DNA from: an uncultured Bacteroidales bacterium
GTDB lineage: Bacteria > Bacteroidota > Bacteroidia > Bacteroidales > UBA932
Assembly (NCBI GenBank): GCA_947305645.1
Contig: CAMZEC010000005.1
Coordinates: forward strand, 1-64,000
Length of the DNA: 64,000 nucleotides
Reading direction: 5' to 3'
This document shows, in pieces, positions 19,877-27,493 of this stretch. Both the position numbers and the translations under genes were made by a program. The number at the start of each line of letters is the position of its first letter. Position 1 is the stretch's first letter. The notes under the pieces were generated by a model. The model was not told the DNA's origin, did not search any database, and was given only the letters and a program-made list of their open reading frames with translations.

Positions 19877-21130
19877 TTACTTCCTGATAGCTGCGATGCC
19901 GGGGAGCTCCTTGCCTTCGAGGGCCTCGAGCATGGCGCCGCCGCCTGTGGAGACGTAGCTGACCCTCTTGGCGTAACCCATCTGGGTGACTGCTGCAACG
20001 GAGTCACCGCCGCCTACGAGGGTGTATGCACCGGCCTCGGTGGCCTTTGCCAGCAGCTCGGCGATCTTGAGGGTACCCTTGGCGAAGGGAGCGATCTCGA
20101 ATACGCCGACGGGGCCGTTCCAGAGGATAGTCTTGGAGCCGAGGATGACCTTCTCCCATGTTGCGAGGGACTCGGGGCCAGCGTCAACACCTTCCCAACC
20201 TTCGGGAATTGCGTTCGAAGGAACGACCTTAGTATTGGCATCGGCGCTGAAAGCATCTGCGATGAGGGTCTGGGTGGAGATGTAGATGTTCACGCCCTTC
20301 TCCTTGGCCTTTGCGAGGATCTCGAGTGCCTGGGGCATGAGCTCGTCCTCGTGCAGGGAGTTGCCGATCTGACCGCCCTGGGCCTTGATGAAGGTGTAAC
20401 CCATACCGCCGCCGATGATGAGGTTGTCCACCTTCTCGAGCATATTCTCGAGAACTGCGAGCTTGCTGGACACCTTGCTGCCGCCGATGATAGCGGTGAA
20501 GGGGTGCTGGGCGTTCTTGAGCACGTTGTCGATGGCCTTGATCTCACCTTCCATAAGGTAGCCGAACATCTTGTCCTCAGGGAAGTAGTCGGCGATGAGG
20601 GCGGTGGAGGCGTGGGCACGGTGTGCGGTGCCGAATGCGTCGTTGATATAGCAGTCTGCGTAAGAAGCAAGAGTCTTTACGAAACCCTTCTGGGACTCCT
20701 TGACGGCTGCCTTGGCGGCCTTCTTCTCCTCGTCGGAAGCGTCCTCTGCGAGTCCGCGGGGCTTGCCTTCCTCTTCTGCATAGAAGCGGAGGTTCTCGAG
20801 CAGGAGGGCCTCACCAGGCTTGAGGGCTGCAACCTCGGCCTGGGCCTTCTGGCAGTCGGCTGCAAACTTGACGGGAACTCCGAGGCACTCGGAAACGTGT
20901 GCCTGGATGTGCTTAAGGGAGAACTTGTCGGCCACGCCCTTCGGACGTCCGAGGTGGGACATGATGATGAGGGAGCCGCCGCCTGCGAGCACCTTCTTGA
21001 GGGTGGGCATCGCCGCACGGATGCGGGTGTCGTCTGTAATCTCGAAATTCTCGTTAAGGGGGACGTTGAAGTCAACGCGTACGATGGCCTTTTTGCCTGT
21101 GAAGTCGTAGGAATCGATGTGCTGTTGCAT
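19877..21130 (-). CDS. pgk: Phosphoglycerate kinase
   Basis: [42 protein letters not shown]. Confidence 0.98.
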   Translation of the reverse strand: MQQHIDSYDFTGKKAIVRVDFNVPLNENFEITDDTRIRAAMPTLKKVLAGGGSLIIMSHLGRPKGVADKFSLKHIQAHVSECLGVPVKFAADCQKAQAEVAALKPGEALLLENLRFYAEEEGKPRGLAEDASDEEKKAAKAAVKESQKGFVKTLASYADCYINDAFGTAHRAHASTALIADYFPEDKMFGYLMEGEIKAIDNVLKNAQHPFTAIIGGSKVSSKLAVLENMLEKVDNLIIGGGMGYTFIKAQGGQIGNSLHEDELMPQALEILAKAKEKGVNIYISTQTLIADAFSADANTKVVPSNAIPEGWEGVDAGPESLATWEKVILGSKTILWNGPVGVFEIAPFAKGTLKIAELLAKATEAGAYTLVGGGDSVAAVTQMGYAKRVSYVSTGGGAMLEALEGKELPGIAAIRK

Positions 21131-21182
21131 TGTTATTGAGTGTTTTTTGAAAATTCCGACGCAAATTTAGAAAAAAAAAACA

Positions 21183-21190
21183 TATCTTTG
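21183..21190 (+). promoter_or_regulatory. -7 element TATCTTTG upstream of micro-ORF/fimbrillin operon
   Basis: TATCTTTG 7 nt upstream of the micro-ORF ATG at 21198. Confidence 0.55.
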
Positions 21191-21197
21191 TTTTCCT

Positions 21198-21329
21198 ATG
21201 AAATATATGATGACAATGCCCTACAAAAAGCCGGAGCTTTCTTTAGAAGAAATAGAGCCGGACATTCTGATTTGCCAAAGCATGGGTCTCCCCGGAAGCC
21301 TCGAGGACACATATGATGAACCTATCTAA
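21198..21329 (+). CDS. Micro-ORF (43 aa) upstream of fimbrillin-like lipoprotein
   Basis: Hand translation: MKYMMTMPYKKPELSLEEIEPDILICQSMGLPGSLEDTYDEPI*. Not in ORF track. Confidence 0.6.
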   Translation: MKYMMTMPYKKPELSLEEIEPDILICQSMGLPGSLEDTYDEPI

Positions 21330-21342
21330 AGAGTATCGGACA

Positions 21343-23238
21343 ATGAAAAAGTTTTACATTCTTGCTCTTGCACTAGCGGCCTGTTCCTGCAGTGTGGAAG
21401 AACCTGGGACTTCCGTAACTCCTGACGAAAAGGAAGTCATCTTGCGCGCCGTTTACAGCGACGACGAAACAAAGACCGTCCGACAGGCTGACGGCAAGGT
21501 TTTCTGGTCTCCCGGCGAGGCTATCAGCGTTTTGAGAAAGACCGGCTACAGCAGCAATACACAAGTAGGTTGCTATAAGTTCGTCTCTACTAATACCGAG
21601 CCTCAGGCTTCCGTAGAATTCCGCGGCACGCTGCCTGATACGGGTTACGATCAGATTTGGGCGATATATCCTTATGACGAGCAAAACGCCCAGATCCGCG
21701 ACAGCTATGATGTTTTCAGCGGCAGTAGCTGGCTTCCGTTCCATCAAACTGCGGTGGCTGGTACATTCCCGGACCGGCTTTACATAGCGGCAGCGACAAC
21801 CACGACCAACGAACTGGTATTCAACCATCCGCTGGGCGGTATAAAATTTTCGCTGACCACCCCCGGGATCACAAAAGCCTATGTCAAGGCTTTTGATAAC
21901 GACCGCGTCGCCGGAATTGTCAGTTTGGGTTATAACTCCAACAGCGGCAAAATATATGCGGATTGGAGCAACCAGAATATTCCGGAAGAATCTATAATAG
22001 ATTTAGTTTCGGCAGACGGCAGTCCTTTCGAAACCGGGGCGGATTACTACTTCGTCATGCTTCCGCATAACTACAAAGGATTCGACTTTCTGTTCGAGCG
22101 CTCCGACGGGAAAATCCTCCGTCGTAAAATAGACAAGCAGGTGGAAATAAAACCTGCATGTTTCCGCACCCTCATGGAGGCAGACAGCGGCCTTGAGTGG
22201 GTGGATAATGTACTCTCCCTTTCGGCAACGAGTTTCGATGCATCGGATTACGCCTGTTCCTTCGACGTTGTCGGCACATCTTTCTCGGACATCAACGTTA
22301 CGCCCGACTGCGATTGGCTTGTCCTTTCCGACTCCAAGGGCGACACCAAATTCGGCCGCACTTACACTTTCCTTGTAAAGGCTAATTACGGGGCGGAGCG
22401 CAATGGTACCATTTCCTTCACCTCTGACGGCCAGACCGAGACTTTCACCGTCACTCAGGCCGCCTGCTCAAGGGCTGTTATCCCCGTCAGGCATAATTCC
22501 GGCGTCATTTTCACATCCACGACCTGTCAAAAGAGTTTCTCTATGACTAATGCCTTCGAGGCTATAAAAACGGAAATGGGCGACTCTTTCAACTATGCGG
22601 TAATCCATGCGAAAGACAGCAAGCTCTACTCATTCCCCACAGTTTTGAGCGGATGTTACTCTGTTAGCGCGCATCCCAATGGCTTTATCGACGGACGCAC
22701 AAAGATACTGAACAATATAAGCGACGCAGAAAAGATGCTGACCGATATCAGGTCTGCCATTTCCAACACCAACGATTATTACCGGCCCGTTACCTCTATC
22801 GGCGTAGCTTCCACGGTTGACGACGACAACATCAAGGTTGACGTGGATGTATACGGTGCGATGGCCGGATCTTACTGCATTGTAGCGATGCTGGTTGAAA
22901 GGAACGTGAGTATACAGCAGTATCCCCAGTCGGGCGGCGGCAAACACGATTACATCGCGCGTATCATGTTTACCTCCGGTCTATATGATTACGAAACGTT
23001 CAGTATCCCGTCCGATGGCGCCACAACTTCGTTTACTTATAACGGAACGCTGAAAAACACCTACAACCGTGACAATTTGTTCGTGTTTGTCTTTGTCTTG
23101 AATACCTACGGAACGCCGCCGAATCTTAATTTACTTGTCCTGCCAGACCATTGGACCAGTGGTAACAGAATGTGGTGGTACAACGACAACAGCCGCATGG
23201 CGCCTATAGGTACCAAGGTTGACCCGGAGCTGCAATAG
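21343..23238 (+). CDS. Fimbrillin-like lipoprotein with BACON-like domain
   Basis: MKKFYILALALAACSCSVEE lipobox; TKTVRQADGKVFWSPGEAISVL fimbrillin-like motif; BACON-like VTPDCDWLVLSDSKG...TISFTSDGQTETFTVTQAA. Confidence 0.8.
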   Translation: MKKFYILALALAACSCSVEEPGTSVTPDEKEVILRAVYSDDETKTVRQADGKVFWSPGEAISVLRKTGYSSNTQVGCYKFVSTNTEPQASVEFRGTLPDTGYDQIWAIYPYDEQNAQIRDSYDVFSGSSWLPFHQTAVAGTFPDRLYIAAATTTTNELVFNHPLGGIKFSLTTPGITKAYVKAFDNDRVAGIVSLGYNSNSGKIYADWSNQNIPEESIIDLVSADGSPFETGADYYFVMLPHNYKGFDFLFERSDGKILRRKIDKQVEIKPACFRTLMEADSGLEWVDNVLSLSATSFDASDYACSFDVVGTSFSDINVTPDCDWLVLSDSKGDTKFGRTYTFLVKANYGAERNGTISFTSDGQTETFTVTQAACSRAVIPVRHNSGVIFTSTTCQKSFSMTNAFEAIKTEMGDSFNYAVIHAKDSKLYSFPTVLSGCYSVSAHPNGFIDGRTKILNNISDAEKMLTDIRSAISNTNDYYRPVTSIGVASTVDDDNIKVDVDVYGAMAGSYCIVAMLVERNVSIQQYPQSGGGKHDYIARIMFTSGLYDYETFSIPSDGATTSFTYNGTLKNTYNRDNLFVFVFVLNTYGTPPNLNLLVLPDHWTSGNRMWWYNDNSRMAPIGTKVDPELQ

Positions 23239-24360
23239 ATGATTGAGTTTCCGTCATCTTTCTGGAAGGACTACGAGCTGCTGGACAGCGGCGCGGGCGA
23301 GAAGCTGGAGCGCTTCGGCGCATACGTGCTGGCGCGCCCCGAGCCTAAGGCGCTGTGGGACAAGAGTCTCCCGCAGGCCGAGTGGGACCGTCTGGCGCAC
23401 ACCCGCTTCAAGCCCGGCGCCGGTTTCGGCAAGGCCGGGAAGGAGGACAGCGGCACCTGGGAACGCCTGCATAAGATGGACGACCAGTGGTGGATCCGGT
23501 ATCCCATCGGCGGGGCTGCCGCGGAAGCAGTGGGGGCCGCGGCCACGTCCATTCTCGCTGCTTCGCAGCTGCGGCTGAGTAACGCCGCAACCCCCACCGC
23601 TTCTGCGGAACTCAGCCTCCGCCTCGGGCTCACGTCGTTCAAGCACGTCGGGGTGTTTCCGGAGCAGGCGCCCAACTGGGAGTTCATCTACCGGAAGTGC
23701 AAGGAGATGGACCATCCGAGGGTGCTGAACCTGTTCGCCTACACCGGAGCGGCGTCGCTTGCGGCACGTGCCGGAGGGGCGGAGGTCACGCACCTCGACT
23801 CCGTCCGCCAGGTGGTCACATGGGCCCGCGGGAATATGGAGCGCACAGGTTTGGAAAATATTCGCTGGGTCGTCGAAGACGCCATGAAATTCGCACGCAG
23901 GGAGGCACGCCGAGGCAACACCTACGACGGCATCATCCTGGATCCGCCGGCATACGGTCACGGGCCCGACGGCGAGAAGTGGAAGCTCGACGAGTGCCTC
24001 TTCGAGATGCTGCGCACCGTGGCTCAGATTCTTGCGCCCCACGGCTTCGTGGTGCTGAATTTGTACTCCAACGGCTACAGTGCCGCCCTCGGCGAAACGC
24101 TGGTTCGCGAAGCCTTCGGCGTCCCCGCCGCGAAGGCCGACGAGGGGGGTGTTTCGGCAAACCGTGGCCGCCCATGGCCGCGTGAATGGGAGGGGCCCGC
24201 CGCGTCAGCGGTGGGAGGGATGAGCGAAGCGAAGTTTGACGGGATACCCCCCTCCGAGGCCGCAACAGCGGCGGGGAACATAACCTCCGGCGAGCTGGCT
24301 CTCCGTGACGGGTTCGGCAAAGTTCTGCCGTTATCGATAGTTGTACGATTAGAGAAATAA
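23239..24360 (+). CDS. Class I SAM-dependent methyltransferase, RlmI-like
   Basis: FKHVGVFPEQAPNWEFIY, VLNLFAYTGAASLAARAGGAEVTHLDSVRQVVTWA, DGIILDPPAYGHGPDGEKW. Confidence 0.9.
   Translation: MIEFPSSFWKDYELLDSGAGEKLERFGAYVLARPEPKALWDKSLPQAEWDRLAHTRFKPGAGFGKAGKEDSGTWERLHKMDDQWWIRYPIGGAAAEAVGAAATSILAASQLRLSNAATPTASAELSLRLGLTSFKHVGVFPEQAPNWEFIYRKCKEMDHPRVLNLFAYTGAASLAARAGGAEVTHLDSVRQVVTWARGNMERTGLENIRWVVEDAMKFARREARRGNTYDGIILDPPAYGHGPDGEKWKLDECLFEMLRTVAQILAPHGFVVLNLYSNGYSAALGETLVREAFGVPAAKADEGGVSANRGRPWPREWEGPAASAVGGMSEAKFDGIPPSEAATAAGNITSGELALRDGFGKVLPLSIVVRLEK
23519..23608. repeat. Inverted repeat inside methyltransferase CDS (24-bp arms, 20/24 match)
   Basis: Left CCGCGGAAGCAGTGGGGGCCGCGG (23519-23542); right CCGCAACCCCCACCGCTTCTGCGG (23585-23608). 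Confidence 0.75.
24143..24254. repeat. Candidate in-frame palindromic element with GAGGGGGGT terminal inverted repeats
   Basis: GAGGGGGGT at the left end, ACCCCCCTC at the right end; internal GCCCGCCGC-GTCA-GCGGTGGG stem; contains TGAGCGAAGCGAAG. Confidence 0.6.
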
Positions 24361-24372
24361 ATACTAAAGATT

Positions 24373-25131
24373 ATGAAAAAGCTTTTATTGATTGCCGCGG
24401 CCCTGGTTGCCGCATGTTCGTGCGATTTCAGTGATATTTTCAACCGCTATGTGAAAGGCGACGGAATATCCGTAGATGTGCCCTGTACACTGCCGGAATT
24501 CGACTCGGTTTCTTCTTTGGGGTCTATAGATGTATTCTATACCCAGACTTCCGGAGAGCAGTCGGTAGTGCTTACTTGCGACGAGAACCTTGTGGAGTAT
24601 TATGATATCGCGGTTAAAAACGGAACGCTTAACGTGACTGTAAAACGGGGATATCTCGTGAATCCGGAGACAAAGACTTTCGTTACGGTCAACAGTCCCA
24701 ACCTTAAGTCTGTTAGCCTTACAGGGTCAGGTGACTGCTTCGTGAACGGAAATATCAAATCTTCCGAAGATCTTTCATTCTCACTTAGCGGCAGCGGTGA
24801 TCTGGAGTGCAACGGCAATATTGAATGTCCGGTCTTTACCAGCAAGACTACAGGCTCCGGAAACTCCACTATTCATCAGCTCGTTTCCGGGTCGGCAGTT
24901 CTCACGACCACTGGAAGCGGTGATATTTCGGTGAATACCATTACCGCCGAGAATATCGTTCTGGTGAGTTCCGGCAGCGGTGACGGCTATCTTGGATGCA
25001 AAGATGCCGGAGGCATCAACGTCCGCATCACCGGCAGCGGCAGCGTTACGCTCACAGGCAACGCCCGCAGCCTTACCGAAAAAGTCACCGGCAGCGGCCG
25101 TGTGAACAGTCGGAACTTGAATTTGGATTAA
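24373..25131 (+). CDS. DUF2807 (head GIN domain) putative lipoprotein
   Basis: MKKLLLIAAALVAACSCDF; repeated GSGD/GSGS beta-helix motifs. Confidence 0.88.
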   Translation: MKKLLLIAAALVAACSCDFSDIFNRYVKGDGISVDVPCTLPEFDSVSSLGSIDVFYTQTSGEQSVVLTCDENLVEYYDIAVKNGTLNVTVKRGYLVNPETKTFVTVNSPNLKSVSLTGSGDCFVNGNIKSSEDLSFSLSGSGDLECNGNIECPVFTSKTTGSGNSTIHQLVSGSAVLTTTGSGDISVNTITAENIVLVSSGSGDGYLGCKDAGGINVRITGSGSVTLTGNARSLTEKVTGSGRVNSRNLNLD

Positions 25132-26366
25132 AGATTGTTCTCCAGCAGGTCCAGCCGGGAAATGTAGGTGGCGCGCAATTGAGTCACTGCATCCTCGAAA
25201 CTGAGGTTTTCGTCCCCGTTAACAAGGAGCCCCTTGTTTTCCCAGCGGTCCCGGGCAGGATTCCATAGAGCGAAGTTCAGCTGCGCAGAAGCGGCGAACT
25301 TCGCTTTGTAATTGTCTATTTCTTCCGGAATACGACGCAGCTCCGGCAGCAATTCCATAAAGCGGGCGCGTACTTTTGCGCAAAAAGCGGGATCTTTGAA
25401 CAAACGCCCGTACCAGAAAGCCCTCTTGTTCAATGTGCCGGCAGTTCTCAAGGCGTTCTTGGTCAGGCACCAGTCGAAGTCCCAGCAGGGGCCGGCCTTG
25501 AGCTTGCCGCCTTCGTCCAGATGCATATATACGCTGCCGGGGTGCCTTAGCTCGGAATTGCCCATTATGTTAAACACCAGCCAGTAATCCACGAAGGAAT
25601 CGATGTCCAGGTATGCGGCATACCCTTTTTCGGGGTCGGCGAAATCCTTCCCGTACAAAGCGGCGGCGGCATCTTTGACGTATTTCTTGATGAAAGTCTC
25701 CCGCTCGGGCGTAAGCTCCTTTGCCGGCGGATACTTTACGGCAAACGGTATCCCGCAGAACAGGTAGGACGACGACCCGTGGTAGTCCTCCCACTGCACC
25801 TCGTTGTCGAAGTGGAAGTCAGACTCCAGCAAGTAGCCTCCGGGAGCGAGGTTGAGCCTGTCAGGCCCGACGGCAACCGACTCCGACAGCAGATACTGGC
25901 CGAGGTGCTTCCCGTTGATTACCAGCTCCACGGGCACGCACCGCGGTGTCCAATCCAGAGAGGTTAGGGACGACACCTTCATCGCCAGCAGGTTGCGCAT
26001 CAGCGTACGGTCGCAGAAGTTGGCAAGCAGCACCCAGTCGCGATGGGCAGGCATCCCGAGAAGGGGCACGTCGTCGGCAAGGCGCAGGCGGTACGGCTTC
26101 TTCGGCCAGCGCCAGGTTGTGTTGCCACGGCCCTTTACGGTGCAAGCCAGGGGTTCGGGGACCTCACGTCCGTCGGCGTCCTGGATTCGCAGTTGCGCCG
26201 CAATCCGCACTTCCTTCGACTCAATTGCCGCCCCACCTTCGGTATCGATGTATAATACCGGCAGGCCCGTATGCGTAAACGGAGTCCGTTCGACAGCACC
26301 GGCGGCAAGCGGAATCATCAAGACACAGAACAAAAATATTTTCCGGAAAACGCTCATTTCACTCAA
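25128..26366 (-). CDS. CotH kinase family protein, secreted
   Basis: CTVKGRGNTTWRWPKKPYRLRL; LMRNLLAMKVSS; GPCWDFDWCL. Confidence 0.88.
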   Translation of the reverse strand: MSEMSVFRKIFLFCVLMIPLAAGAVERTPFTHTGLPVLYIDTEGGAAIESKEVRIAAQLRIQDADGREVPEPLACTVKGRGNTTWRWPKKPYRLRLADDVPLLGMPAHRDWVLLANFCDRTLMRNLLAMKVSSLTSLDWTPRCVPVELVINGKHLGQYLLSESVAVGPDRLNLAPGGYLLESDFHFDNEVQWEDYHGSSSYLFCGIPFAVKYPPAKELTPERETFIKKYVKDAAAALYGKDFADPEKGYAAYLDIDSFVDYWLVFNIMGNSELRHPGSVYMHLDEGGKLKAGPCWDFDWCLTKNALRTAGTLNKRAFWYGRLFKDPAFCAKVRARFMELLPELRRIPEEIDNYKAKFAASAQLNFALWNPARDRWENKGLLVNGDENLSFEDAVTQLRATYISRLDLLENNL

Positions 26367-26368
26367 CG

Positions 26369-26376
26369 CAAATATA
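26369..26376 (-). promoter_or_regulatory. -7 element TATATTTG upstream of cotH-like gene
   Basis: CAAATATA on + strand. Confidence 0.5.
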
Positions 26377-26387
26377 ACATAATTTCA

Positions 26388-26395
26388 TATTTTTG
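26388..26395 (+). promoter_or_regulatory. -7 element TATTTTTG upstream of 343-aa lipoprotein
   Basis: Divergent to the cotH-like promoter. Confidence 0.5.
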
Positions 26396-26400
26396 TGGCA

Positions 26401-27426
26401 ATGAAAGGGCGGGTACATATTGTTCTGCTTGCGGCTGCATTTCTTCTGCTGACCGGCAGTTGTGCGACCCCGTCCGCCTTGTTCATGCAGACAGTAGAGA
26501 ATGGATACCGCTCCGGAATGTACAGTCAGGATCGTCTCCAGTTCGTGGATCCGGTAGGCGATGCATTCCTTCTCCGCAAACTGGATACAATTCCCGTCAA
26601 GCTCTGGACTTACTTTATTCATGCATCCCTGCCGCAGGCCGAGGGCCGCAAACAGAGTCCTTCCACCACTTCTTTCAAGATAGGAAATTCCTTGCCAATA
26701 GATACGGACAGGTTGCTGAACAAGTGCGCTATTGTCATGCGCGGGTATTTTCCGGAGATTATTCCATCTTCGTGTGACGAACACAAATGGTCTCCAGACG
26801 CCAGCGCCTACCTCCGCTATGGCTACTGGCACCGCCTCGGAAGGCGTATGTCCAAAGCCCAGCAAGACTGCCCGGCACCCACTTTGGGCATGACGAAACT
26901 GCTCATTTGCCTTTCCTGCGGATGGACGTCCCGATATTGCGTCACGGGGCAGGAAAATGCTCTGTCGCAGTGGATTATGCTTCGCCCCGACAGGAGTGTG
27001 GAACCTCATGAGCTTTTCTCCGAAAGCTATCGCCTTAACAAAGGCAACATCTATCTTGCTTTGCTAACCTGCGAAAACATACTCACCAAAATGCCGTTCA
27101 GGCCGGACCGGAACAAGGATCCCATGCAACGTAAACTCGCATATATACGTGATGACTCGGAGCCCCTGGGAGACAACTATGGGGCCTGGTACCATTTCTT
27201 CGGAGCCGCACTTTACGGCTTCGTGCGGTCCAGGTCACTGAGCACTTTCGTAGTTGACGTGGAAAGCTTCGGCTCTTTCTTCTACGAAGGCCCGGACCGC
27301 CAGGAAAGCTTACTGAACCGTTGCGGCGCCATTTTCGGCTCACAGCTTCGCACCATGTTCGAAAGCGCCGCCTGGTGCCTCGTCCCTTCAGACGCCAGGA
27401 CCGACTACCTTCTCCCCGGCGAATAA
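26401..27426 (+). CDS. Putative lipoprotein of unknown function
   Basis: MKGRVHIVLLAAAFLLLTGSCAT lipobox; uninterrupted ORF. Confidence 0.6.
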   Translation: MKGRVHIVLLAAAFLLLTGSCATPSALFMQTVENGYRSGMYSQDRLQFVDPVGDAFLLRKLDTIPVKLWTYFIHASLPQAEGRKQSPSTTSFKIGNSLPIDTDRLLNKCAIVMRGYFPEIIPSSCDEHKWSPDASAYLRYGYWHRLGRRMSKAQQDCPAPTLGMTKLLICLSCGWTSRYCVTGQENALSQWIMLRPDRSVEPHELFSESYRLNKGNIYLALLTCENILTKMPFRPDRNKDPMQRKLAYIRDDSEPLGDNYGAWYHFFGAALYGFVRSRSLSTFVVDVESFGSFFYEGPDRQESLLNRCGAIFGSQLRTMFESAAWCLVPSDARTDYLLPGE

Positions 27427-27470
27427 TGGGCCTTGCACTATTATTATATTGTTTCCTGCACGATTTTTGC

Positions 27471-27478
27471 TATCTTTG
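27471..27478 (+). promoter_or_regulatory. -7 element TATCTTTG upstream of DUF5686 gene
   Basis: TATCTTTG 15 nt before the ATG at 27494. Confidence 0.5.
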
Positions 27479-27493
27479 CCGGCTATATTGTTT

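Noticed and set aside
21129-23250. Search for flanking direct repeats around the fimbrillin/BACON lipoprotein like those at 30042/33708
   Set aside because: Only a short ATTGAGT-like match was seen at both ends, which is not above chance.
26820-27010. Possible compensating frameshifts in the 343-aa lipoprotein (alternative frame HFGHDETAHLPFLRMDVPILRHGAGKCSVAVDYASP looks protein-like)
   Set aside because: The annotated frame is uninterrupted and both frames have plausible codon usage; cannot be decided without homologs or reads.
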